Source: CAZHJE01 sp964532965
Lineage (GTDB): Bacteria; Patescibacteriota; WWE3; UBA101185; UBA10185
Direction of reading: 5' to 3'
NCBI GenBank assembly: GCA_964532965.1
Contig: CAZHJE010000043.1
Span: 1-5,397, forward strand
DNA: 5,397 bases
Positions 1-5,356 of the stretch are shown in pieces. A model generated the notes under the pieces. The model was not told the origin of the DNA. It did not search any database and saw only the letters and a program-made list of their open reading frames with translations. The position numbers and the translations under genes were made by a program. Positions within the stretch are counted from its first letter, which is position 1, and each line of letters starts with the position of its first letter.

Positions 1-756
1 AAAAAATTTGGCATTTCATTTTTTTTACTTAATATTAATTTGTATTTATATGCTGAGGTATTGGCTTATGCTGAAGGCAATTACTTACTGCGTCAAAAGC
101 AATATACAACTGATCGTGAAGCAGAATTTTTATCTGCAAAGAAACTTATTAGTAACAAACTTTTAAATCAATACATACTTCAGAAGCATTTAAAAGCTGA
201 TGTTTCTGAAGAATTATTTAAGGAGTACCAAGCTAGGGTCATATCTGCTGAAAACGAAAAGATATTATTGGGGCTTGAAGGGGCATACTCCTCACTATAC
301 TTTAAATCCATATTCAAAGATTATTTTTGGTATCGCAGAGCGCCTAGAACTCGCGAGGATATTAGTAATTTTATGTTGGATATAGGGTATACTTACTTGT
401 TTAATTTTGTAGATTCCGTTTTACATTTATTTGGTTTCGATACATATAAGGGCTTTTATCATAAATTATATTTTAACAGAAAGTCTCTTTCTTGTGATAT
501 TATGGAGCCTTTTAGATATTTGGTAGATCAACAACTAATAAAGTCTTATAATTTAAAACAAATTGACCCTAAAGATTTTGTGTTTAAAAATCAGTGCTAC
601 GACTTTAAAGAATTTAGCTGTAACAAAAAGTATTCTGAAATCTGGCTTGATTTAATTGTTGATAATAAACAAGCCATATATAATTACATTTTGGACTATT
701 ATAGGTATTTACAAAATCCTGGTAAGTACAAATTTCCGATACACTCCAAATTATGA
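1..756 (+). CDS. cas1: Cas1, CRISPR spacer-acquisition integrase (partial, 5' end outside window)
   Basis: Cas1 is the metal-dependent integrase subunit that, with Cas2, inserts new spacers at the leader end of the array. The reading frame is open from base 1, so the first TTG at 40 is not a convincing start and the gene continues to the left. The fragment is 251 residues. Cas1 is usually about 320-330, so some 70-80 N-terminal residues are missing. Numbered from base 1, the end of the N-terminal beta domain reads KKFGISFFLLN and AEGNYLLRQKQY. The helical catalytic domain carries the expected metal ligands: Glu93 in GLEGAY (bases 277-279), His154 in GFYHKLYFNRKSL (460-462), and Asp166/Glu169 in CDIMEPFR (496-498, 505-507). 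No catalytic residue is lost. The stop overlaps the cas2 start as ATGA, implying coupled translation. The type V-A assignment comes from the downstream repeat, not from Cas1 itself. Confidence 0.95.
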   Translation, partial: KKFGISFFLLNINLYLYAEVLAYAEGNYLLRQKQYTTDREAEFLSAKKLISNKLLNQYILQKHLKADVSEELFKEYQARVISAENEKILLGLEGAYSSLYFKSIFKDYFWYRRAPRTREDISNFMLDIGYTYLFNFVDSVLHLFGFDTYKGFYHKLYFNRKSLSCDIMEPFRYLVDQQLIKSYNLKQIDPKDFVFKNQCYDFKEFSCNKKYSEIWLDLIVDNKQAIYNYILDYYRYLQNPGKYKFPIHSKL

Positions 757-1034
757 TTTTGCTAACTTACGATATATCATCAGATAAGAAACGAGCCAAA
801 TTTTCTAAATTTATCGAAAAATATGGGGTTCGTATTCAATATTCTGTTTTTAAAATAAAGAATAGCAAACGAGTTTTAGATAACGTTTTGGTTGAATTAA
901 ACCATTCATTTAAGAAGTATTTCGATGACTCTGATAGTGTATATATTTTTCAGATATGCGAAAGGTGTGATAAATCGACAATTAAGTTTGGTAGTTCTAG
1001 ACATGAAGATGTCGAGGTTATATACTTTGATTAG
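753..1034 (+). CDS. cas2: Cas2, CRISPR adaptation protein
   Basis: Cas2 is the small ferredoxin-fold protein that dimerises and bridges two Cas1 dimers in the spacer-integration complex. The product is 93 residues, a normal size for the family. The first beta strand is MILLTYDISSDKKR, with the conserved Asp at position 7. It is followed by the helix KFSKFIEKYG and the second-strand signature RIQYSVFKI at about residues 27-35. The C-terminal strand VYIFQICERC is also typical. The start is fixed by the strand-1 motif beginning at codon 2 and by the ATGA overlap with cas1. No Shine-Dalgarno sequence is visible, so translation probably depends on ribosomes finishing cas1. It is the last cas gene before the leader and array, the usual position in type V-A loci. 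Nuclease activity of Cas2 is not required for integration in studied systems, so the Asp does not prove catalysis. Confidence 0.97.
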   Translation: MILLTYDISSDKKRAKFSKFIEKYGVRIQYSVFKIKNSKRVLDNVLVELNHSFKKYFDDSDSVYIFQICERCDKSTIKFGSSRHEDVEVIYFD

Positions 1035-1079
1035 TATTTAAGCACGTTAAAAATTTAACAACTGTATAAATTGATTGTT

Positions 1080-1142
1080 TGTAATAAACCTATGTCTTTC
1101 TTTTTTACAATTTACCGTATGTAATGTAGCTTTACATTGTAA
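1080..1142 (+). repeat. Leader dyad region with anti-repeat-like segments
   Basis: TGTAATAAAC (1080-1089) is the exact reverse complement of repeat bases 1-10. AATTTACCGTATGTAAT (1109-1125) matches the reverse complement of repeat bases 5-21 at 15 of 17 positions. The second segment lies inside a dyad: TTACAAT (1105-1111) is the perfect inverse of ATTGTAA (1136-1142), and AATGTA/TACATT (1123-1128/1133-1138) forms an inner 6-bp stem. The two segments together cover the part of the repeat upstream of the mature crRNA handle. In an AT-rich leader with a partly palindromic repeat, matches of this size could arise by chance, so function is unproven. Confidence 0.45.
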
Positions 1143-1159
1143 TAATGCGGATAATCAAC

Positions 1160-1226
1160 CTTGTTAGCAGCTTTTGGGTCGTTTATTTTTTTATAAATTT
1201 GTATCCTAAAAGCCTGCTATAACAAG
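1160..1226 (+). repeat. Long imperfect inverted repeat (hairpin) next to the array
   Basis: Bases 1160-1178 pair with 1205-1226: CTTGTTA with TAACAAG (7 pairs), GCAG with CTGC (4 pairs), and CTTTTGGG with CCTAAAAG (8 pairs, one G-T). That makes 19 pairs, with only a two-base bulge (1218-1219) and a one-base bulge (1213), both on the right arm. The 26-base loop (1179-1204) is T/A-rich. The structure ends nine bases before repeat 1. It could act as a DNA element for integration or as a 5' structure on the pre-crRNA. It lacks a T tract after the stem, so it is not a normal rightward terminator. Confidence 0.75.
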
Positions 1227-1394
1227 AAAGAGGGAGTTTATTACATATAGTAAATTTCTACTGTTGTAGATCTCATCAGTAACACCCCCTTTATTTAGTT
1301 TATTACATATAGTAAATTTCTACTGTTGTAGATCAACAAGACACCTGCTAAATTTGATGTTTATTACATATAGTAAATTTCTACTGTTGTAGAT

Positions 1395-1420
1395 TTGTTT
1401 TGACTTTTTAACAGACACAC
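1395..1420 (+). repeat. Spacer 3, identical to spacer 6
   Basis: This 26-bp spacer begins TTGTTTTGAC and ends ACAGACACAC. It is identical base for base to spacer 6 at 1581-1606, with spacers 4 and 5 between them. Being nearer the leader, this copy is the younger one if both were acquired normally. Confidence 0.98.
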
Positions 1421-1580
1421 GTTTATTACATATAGTAAATTTCTACTGTTGTAGATTGTGAAGTGCGACATACCCCGCGTTCAGTTTATTACATATAGTA
1501 AATTTCTACTGTTGTAGATGATACGCTGGTACTGCCGACTTCACGTTTATTACATATAGTAAATTTCTACTGTTGTAGAT

Positions 1581-1606
1581 TTGTTTTGACTTTTTAACAG
1601 ACACAC
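1581..1606 (+). repeat. Spacer 6, identical to spacer 3
   Basis: This is the second copy of the duplicated 26-bp spacer. Neighbouring spacers 5 and 7 differ from spacers 2 and 4, so only a single repeat-spacer unit is shared, not a longer tandem block. Confidence 0.98.
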
Positions 1607-1854
1607 GTTTATTACATATAGTAAATTTCTACTGTTGTAGATGTAACCCTTGTAAAGTAGATAAATAGGTTTATTACATATAGTAAATTTCTACTGTTGT
1701 AGATCGGTTACTAGAAAGAAAGGAAAAAATGTTTATTACATATAGTAAATTTCTACTGTTGTAGATAGCCTTCATTTTGGGAATCTTTGTGGTTTATTAC
1801 ATATAGTAAATTTCTACTGTTGTAGATGTCCAATTTGTAGCAGAAACTGGCATA

Positions 1855-1885
1855 GTTTATTACATATAGTAAATTTCTACTGTTG
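1855..1885 (+). repeat. Truncated terminal CRISPR repeat
   Basis: The last repeat matches the consensus for its first 31 bases, through CTACTGTTG. It then reads CATAA where all other copies read TAGAT. The right half of the handle stem (GTAGA) is lost, so this copy should not form the Cas12a pseudoknot or be cut. Degenerate leader-distal repeats are common. Here the break falls only seven bases before the GGA that precedes the GC-rich hairpin. Confidence 0.97.
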
Positions 1886-1888
1886 CAT

Positions 1889-1962
1889 AAAAAAAGGAGC
1901 GATATACGGGGGGGCACTGGGTTCTTAGGTCGCTGTTGTGCAGTTTTTCCCCCGTATATCGC
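1889..1962 (-). terminator. Probable intrinsic terminator of the tyrS-recG operon
   Basis: GCGATATACGGGGG (1899-1912) and CCCCCGTATATCGC (1949-1962) form a perfect 14-bp inverted repeat in a GC-rich island. Read on the - strand, the stem is followed by TCC and then seven T (complement of 1889-1895), as expected for a terminator ending the recG transcript 57 bases past its stop. The 36-base loop is unusually long and there are three bases between stem and T tract, so it is atypical. On the + strand no T tract follows the main stem. A weak nested pairing GCAC/GTGC (1914-1917/1938-1941), followed after AG by TTTTT, might slow the array transcript. In + strand RNA, two extra G-U pairs (1913-1948, 1914-1947) lengthen the stem. 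A further small hairpin, ATTAC/GTAAT, lies at 1966-1981. Nothing else is evident up to the recG stop. Confidence 0.65.
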
Positions 1963-2018
1963 ATGATTACTTGGTCGTAATATACACTATCTTTAAGACT
2001 TTGTAAAATTAATATTTT

Positions 2019-4037
2019 TTAATTCAAAGAAATTTCTAAATCTATTCTCTTAACTAAATTATCTATATCAAACTCACTGTAGCTACCTCTTAATATATTC
2101 TCCGCTTCTTTTTTTGCATTCTCAATAAGTGCAATATCACTTAAATTAACAAACTTAAATCTCTTAAACCCACTTTGTTTAATGCCATATATATCGCCTT
2201 CGCCTCTATACTTCATATCAATTTCTGCAAGCTTTAATCCGCTACTAATTTCTTCTAAATTTTTAAGTCGTGCATATGCTTTTTTATTAAACCCACTCAT
2301 AAATAACAAACAATAGCCGGTTTTATCTCTTCTTCCTACTCTACCTCTTAATTGGTGTAATGAGGCAAGTCCATATCTTTCTGCACTTTCTATTACCATA
2401 ATTGTTGCGTCTGGAATATCTACGCCTACTTCTATAACAGGTGTTGCAACAAGAACTTGAATTTTCTTTTCTCTAAACTTTGTTAATACATCATCTTTTT
2501 CTTTATTGTGCATGTTTCCATGTAGCAACCCAATTGGCACATTCTTAAACACACCTTTTTTAAGATTCTCATATTCATCCTCGGCTGCTTTAACATTTTC
2601 TAATGATTCATGTTCTGACGGTGTAATAAAAGGGCATACAATAAAAGTTTGTTTTTTTTGCTTCACGATCCAGTCATATGTTTTATCCCGCAACTTTTCT
2701 GGTATTACTCTTGTTAATATTTTTTTATCTTTATTTGGTGTTGTATCTAGTGTTGATATATCTAAATCTGCATATATTGTTAATGCTAAAGTTCGTGGTA
2801 TTGGGGTTGCGGTCATAGTTAAGATATTTGGTAATGTATTTTTATCTCCCATTTGAGTTAATTTAGTTCGTTGTTTTACACCAAACCTATGTTGCTCATC
2901 AATAATTATTAAGCCTAGTTTTTTGTACGCATCTTTTGAAAACAGTAATGCATGAGTACCTATTAATATATCCTTATCTAACATATCTTTATTGTTTGAT
3001 GTACACAAGCCAATAGATACATTAAATCTTGATAAAAAGTTAATGAAAGTATCAAAATGTTGTTTTGCCAGTATTTCGGTTGGAGCCATGTATATTACTT
3101 TATAGCCATTAAGATAAGTTAAATATGCTGAATATATTGCAACAATAGTTTTTCCAGAACCTACATCCCCTTCTAATAATCTATTCATTGCGTGTTTTGT
3201 ATTTAAGTCTTCAAATATTTCATTTATTGCATTTTGTTGAGAATCAGTTAGTGTAAAAGGTAAAGAACTTGTCAACGTATCAATTTTATCTTCAAAGCTT
3301 TTTTTTGTAATTTTTACACCGTTTATTGATTTTTGGTCTTCTTTTAATTTTTGTATTTTTATTAATTCAAACAATATTTCATCAAATGCTAATCTTTTTT
3401 TGGCATTGCTTGCATCTTCATACGTGTCTGGAAAATGTATGTTACTAATTGCTTGGGAAATATCGGTTAAATTGTTATTTTTTAATATTTTTTTTGGTAA
3501 ATATTCTGCTAACTCATTTGTATTAGCTAATATCGTTATAATGTCGTTAATTCTTGTGCGTAACCATTTTGACTTAATATTTTTAGATTCTGAATATATA
3601 GGGACTAGCCTTCCTGTGTTTAAGGTATCTTCTTTTACACTTTCATATGTAGGGCTAATTAAAGTTTTTTTATTTGAAAATAACTGGATTTTTCCACCAA
3701 AATAGTATGTGTCGTTTTGTTTTAGTGTTTTTGTTAAATAATGCTGGTTAAACCATATAACATCAAGTTCACCAGTTGCATCGCATATTTTTGCAAGTGT
3801 TAGTCGTTTACCATATTTTGTATAAATATTTGTTATTTTTAAAATAGTGCCTTGTACTGTTACACTATCCCCTACTTTTGTAGCTTGAATACTCGATATG
3901 GTTGAATAGTCGTCATATCTGTATGGCGCATAGTACAAAAGATCTGCCACAGAATATATTTCCATCTCATTAAGTATTTTTTCATATTTAGGGCCAATCA
4001 ACGGTACTTTACCAATTGATGCTTTTAAAGTGAGCAT
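2019..4037 (-). CDS. recG: ATP-dependent DNA helicase RecG
   Basis: RecG is a superfamily 2 double-stranded DNA translocase that remodels stalled replication forks and recombination intermediates in the cytoplasm. The product is 672 residues, close to the E. coli protein of about 693. The N-terminal region has the LIGPKYEKILNEMEIYSV helix-hairpin-like segment (about 13-30). The OB-fold wedge domain follows at about 50-150 and is the fork-binding part. The helicase core shows FTLTDSQQNAI (261-271), Walker A GDVGSGKT (290-297), the DEQH box (380-383) in IIIDEQHRFGVKQR, motif III TATPIPRTLA (409-418), ATPVIEVGVDIPDAT (531-545) and motif VI QLRGRVGRRD (562-571). The RecG-specific RGEGDIYGIKQSG (611-623) is close to the usual RGPGE..G.RQSG form, with Pro replaced by Glu. 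All catalytic motifs are intact. The ATG lies 3 bp after the small ORF stop. A weak AGG nine bases upstream is the only ribosome-binding candidate, so translational coupling is likely. Confidence 0.98.
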   Translation of the reverse strand: MLTLKASIGKVPLIGPKYEKILNEMEIYSVADLLYYAPYRYDDYSTISSIQATKVGDSVTVQGTILKITNIYTKYGKRLTLAKICDATGELDVIWFNQHYLTKTLKQNDTYYFGGKIQLFSNKKTLISPTYESVKEDTLNTGRLVPIYSESKNIKSKWLRTRINDIITILANTNELAEYLPKKILKNNNLTDISQAISNIHFPDTYEDASNAKKRLAFDEILFELIKIQKLKEDQKSINGVKITKKSFEDKIDTLTSSLPFTLTDSQQNAINEIFEDLNTKHAMNRLLEGDVGSGKTIVAIYSAYLTYLNGYKVIYMAPTEILAKQHFDTFINFLSRFNVSIGLCTSNNKDMLDKDILIGTHALLFSKDAYKKLGLIIIDEQHRFGVKQRTKLTQMGDKNTLPNILTMTATPIPRTLALTIYADLDISTLDTTPNKDKKILTRVIPEKLRDKTYDWIVKQKKQTFIVCPFITPSEHESLENVKAAEDEYENLKKGVFKNVPIGLLHGNMHNKEKDDVLTKFREKKIQVLVATPVIEVGVDIPDATIMVIESAERYGLASLHQLRGRVGRRDKTGYCLLFMSGFNKKAYARLKNLEEISSGLKLAEIDMKYRGEGDIYGIKQSGFKRFKFVNLSDIALIENAKKEAENILRGSYSEFDIDNLVKRIDLEISLN

Positions 4038-4040
4038 GTA

Positions 4041-4160
4041 CTAAAACCTGTATATTAAAAACGGTAGGAAACTAGTTGCTAACATTGCAATTGTACTTAT
4101 AACAACCACAAGTTTAACAATGTTTTTCTTTTTAAATAGTTTTTTAATTTTTTTTGCCAT
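4041..4160 (-). CDS. Small basic single-pass membrane peptide, 39 aa, function unknown
   Basis: An ATG-to-TAG frame of 39 codons fills the gap between tyrS and recG almost exactly: 2 bp after the tyrS stop and 3 bp before the recG start. The N-terminus is lysine-rich (MAKKIKKLFKKKN), followed by a hydrophobic segment from about residue 14 to 37 (NIVKLVVVISTIAML, then SFLPFLIYRF). This pattern predicts one membrane helix with the basic end in the cytoplasm by the positive-inside rule. It has no signal-peptidase site I can recognise and no catalytic motif. No Shine-Dalgarno sequence precedes it, so translation would be coupled to tyrS. I do not recognise a named family. The tight fit in the operon and the coherent charge/hydrophobic layout argue that it is real. 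AT-rich DNA can produce Lys- and Ile-rich chance ORFs, which is the main alternative. Confidence 0.7.
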   Translation of the reverse strand: MAKKIKKLFKKKNIVKLVVVISTIAMLATSFLPFLIYRF

Positions 4161-4162
4161 AA

Positions 4163-5356
4163 TTATTTAACTTTAAAAAATACTCTTTTGCCGTATTTAA
4201 TAATATCATGTGCTTTAAATGTTATTTGTTTTGACATATCTGTGATTTTAACATTATTTAGTTCTACACCACCTTGTATTAGTGTTCTTTTTATTTCTGC
4301 AGAAGGTGTACTTTTTGGAAGTACTTGTTTAAGAAAATCAAATATACTCATACTCCCTGAAACAGAAGTATCAATTATTAAGTCGTCAGATATATTTTTA
4401 TTTTGTACTGTTTCTTCAAATACTTTTTGCGCATTAAGAGCAGCTTCTTTGCCATGATAAAAGGTAACTACATCTTTTGCTAATACTTTTTTTATAATCA
4501 TTGGATTTTCACCTTTATCTACAGCTTCTTTCATTTGGGTAATATCGGCCATTGGTATACGTGTGATGAGTTCAAAGTAATCAAAGATGACTTCATCAAC
4601 TATAGACATTAATTTTCCATACATATCTATTGGATTGTCTAAAATTGGAATATAGTTTTTAAGGCTTTTACCCATTGGCCTACCGTCACTGCCAACTAAA
4701 AGTTTCATTGCAATGGCATTTTGTGGCACTAGACCAAATACAGGCATTAATTTTCGCCCAGCTAATAAGTTAAATGTCTGATCAGTACCACCAAGTTCTA
4801 TATCGCAGTTTAGTGCCACAGAGTCATAGCCTTGCATAAGCGGGTATAAAAATTCATCAAGCCCAATTGGTTTATTTTCTTTATATCTTAGTAAAAATGT
4901 TTCTCTATCTAACATTTGAGCTATTGTAAATTGTTTTGCTAGCTTAATTACATCATTAAAGTTCAGAGGTTTTAACCATTCGGAGTTATGTCTTATTTCC
5001 GTCTGTTTTTCGATAACTGTTTTAAAAAACTGATCGGTGTATGTTTTTTCGTTTTCGGATATTTCATCTGTATTGGCTTCTGTCCGCATATCTACTTTGT
5101 CAGAATGATCACCAACCAAAGTTGTAAAATCACCAATGATTAAAGTTACTTTATGCCCAAGTTCTTGAAAGTCTCTAAGTTTTCGGTGTATTACGCCGTG
5201 TCCTAAATGCAAATTTGCTCCTGTAACATCTGTTCCAAGTTTTATATGAAGTTGTTTACCAGACAAAAGTTTTTCTTTAATTTCGCTAGGAGTAAATGTC
5301 TCATGCACTCCCCTAGTAAGTAGTTCGTCAATTTTATTTTTGTTAGTATCAATCAT
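4163..5356 (-). CDS. tyrS: Tyrosine--tRNA ligase (TyrRS)
   Basis: This class I synthetase charges tRNA-Tyr with tyrosine using ATP in the cytoplasm. The product is 397 residues, normal for bacterial TyrRS. The Rossmann fold begins with IKLGTDVTGANLHLGHG, where HLGH (50-53) is the HIGH motif. IIGDFTTLVGDHSDK (73-87) is the following strand and loop. YPLMQGYDS has Tyr171, Gln175 and Asp178 at the spacing of the tyrosine-binding residues of Bacillus TyrRS. ELGGTDQTFNLLAGR (187-201) carries the conserved Gln193. The KMSKS position reads PMGKS (227-231): the second Lys is kept, but the first Lys is Pro. The C-terminal S4-like RNA-binding domain covers about 348-397 (IKRTLIQGGVELNN, then DIIKYGKRVFFKVK). 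The ATG at 5354-5356 gives a natural N-terminus, with no Shine-Dalgarno sequence upstream. It is the first gene of the tyrS-small ORF-recG operon visible here; more may lie to the right. Confidence 0.97.
   Translation of the reverse strand: MIDTNKNKIDELLTRGVHETFTPSEIKEKLLSGKQLHIKLGTDVTGANLHLGHGVIHRKLRDFQELGHKVTLIIGDFTTLVGDHSDKVDMRTEANTDEISENEKTYTDQFFKTVIEKQTEIRHNSEWLKPLNFNDVIKLAKQFTIAQMLDRETFLLRYKENKPIGLDEFLYPLMQGYDSVALNCDIELGGTDQTFNLLAGRKLMPVFGLVPQNAIAMKLLVGSDGRPMGKSLKNYIPILDNPIDMYGKLMSIVDEVIFDYFELITRIPMADITQMKEAVDKGENPMIIKKVLAKDVVTFYHGKEAALNAQKVFEETVQNKNISDDLIIDTSVSGSMSIFDFLKQVLPKSTPSAEIKRTLIQGGVELNNVKITDMSKQITFKAHDIIKYGKRVFFKVK

Larger units (their letters stand above)
1035..1235 (+). promoter_or_regulatory. 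CRISPR leader between cas2 and the array
   Basis: This 201-bp AT-rich stretch has no plausible gene and lies directly upstream of repeat 1, which makes it the leader where Cas1-Cas2 integrates spacers and where the array promoter would be expected. Twelve bases after the cas2 stop is a small dyad, GTTAAA-AA-TTTAAC (1046-1059). A denser dyad region spans 1105-1142 and a long imperfect hairpin spans 1160-1226; both are listed separately. The nine bases adjoining repeat 1 are AAAGAGGGA. TATAAA at 1192-1197 and at 1065-1070 could be -10 boxes, but neither has a good -35 at proper spacing. I do not call a promoter. The array probably has its own start here or is co-transcribed with cas1-cas2. Confidence 0.85.
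1236..1885 (+). CRISPR. Type V-A (Cas12a) CRISPR array, 10 full repeats, 1 truncated repeat, 10 spacers
   Basis: Ten identical 36-bp repeats start at 1236, 1298, 1359, 1421, 1484, 1545, 1607, 1669, 1731 and 1792. An eleventh, starting at 1855, is cut short at 1885. Each full repeat begins GTTTATTACA and ends AATTTCTACTGTTGTAGAT, whose TCTAC/GTAGA stem around TGTT is the Cas12a crRNA pseudoknot. From memory, that 19-nt handle equals the Francisella novicida Cas12a handle. The handle orientation shows transcription on the + strand, away from cas2. Spacers are 26, 25, 26, 27, 25, 26, 26, 26, 25 and 27 bp, in the type V-A range. Spacers 3 and 6 are identical. Spacers 4 and 5 are about 56% GC, far above the surroundings. 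Cas12a would process and use these guides; no tracrRNA is needed in this subtype. The absence of repeat variation suggests recent or active maintenance. Confidence 0.99.

Noticed and set aside
200..385. 61-codon open frame inside cas1 in another frame
   Set aside because: It lies wholly within a confidently identified cas1 and shows no family motif, so it is a shadow frame.
754..756. TGA recoded as glycine, as in Absconditabacteria and Gracilibacteria
   Set aside because: Full-length Cas1, Cas2, RecG and TyrRS contain no in-frame TGA. A recoded genome would use it often, and the ATGA overlap is a classic stop-start junction.
1192..1197. TATAAA as the array promoter -10 box
   Set aside because: No reasonable -35 hexamer lies 16-18 bases upstream, and such hexamers are frequent in this AT-rich DNA.
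1035..1235. A tracrRNA, scoutRNA or CreTA-type toxin-antitoxin RNA in the leader
   Set aside because: The leader has no copy of the handle (TCTAC..GTAGA), so it cannot yield a Cas12a-bound guide-like RNA. Type V-A needs no tracrRNA. The antisense matches cover only the 5' repeat half and no toxin ORF is visible.
1899..1962. Calling the GC-rich hairpin an insertion element with target duplication
   Set aside because: I found no convincing direct duplication flanking the arms and there is no coding capacity. The T7 tail on the - strand is better explained by a terminator, so mobility is kept only as an alternative.
2506..2856. 116-codon + strand open frame opposite recG
   Set aside because: It is antisense to the conserved RecG helicase core. 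Its Ser/Phe/Val-rich product is what the complement of an AT-rich gene gives.
3400..3705. 101-codon + strand open frame opposite recG
   Set aside because: It is antisense to the RecG N-terminal region, with no recognisable domain or start signal.
4226..4235. Ten-base match of spacer 3/6 (TTGTTTTGAC) within tyrS, as a possible self-target
   Set aside because: The match stops after ten AT-rich bases, and the preceding TTAT is not a TTTV-type PAM. It is a chance match.
4188..4457. 89-codon + strand open frame opposite tyrS
   Set aside because: It is antisense to the TyrRS C-terminal region and is best explained as a shadow of tyrS.
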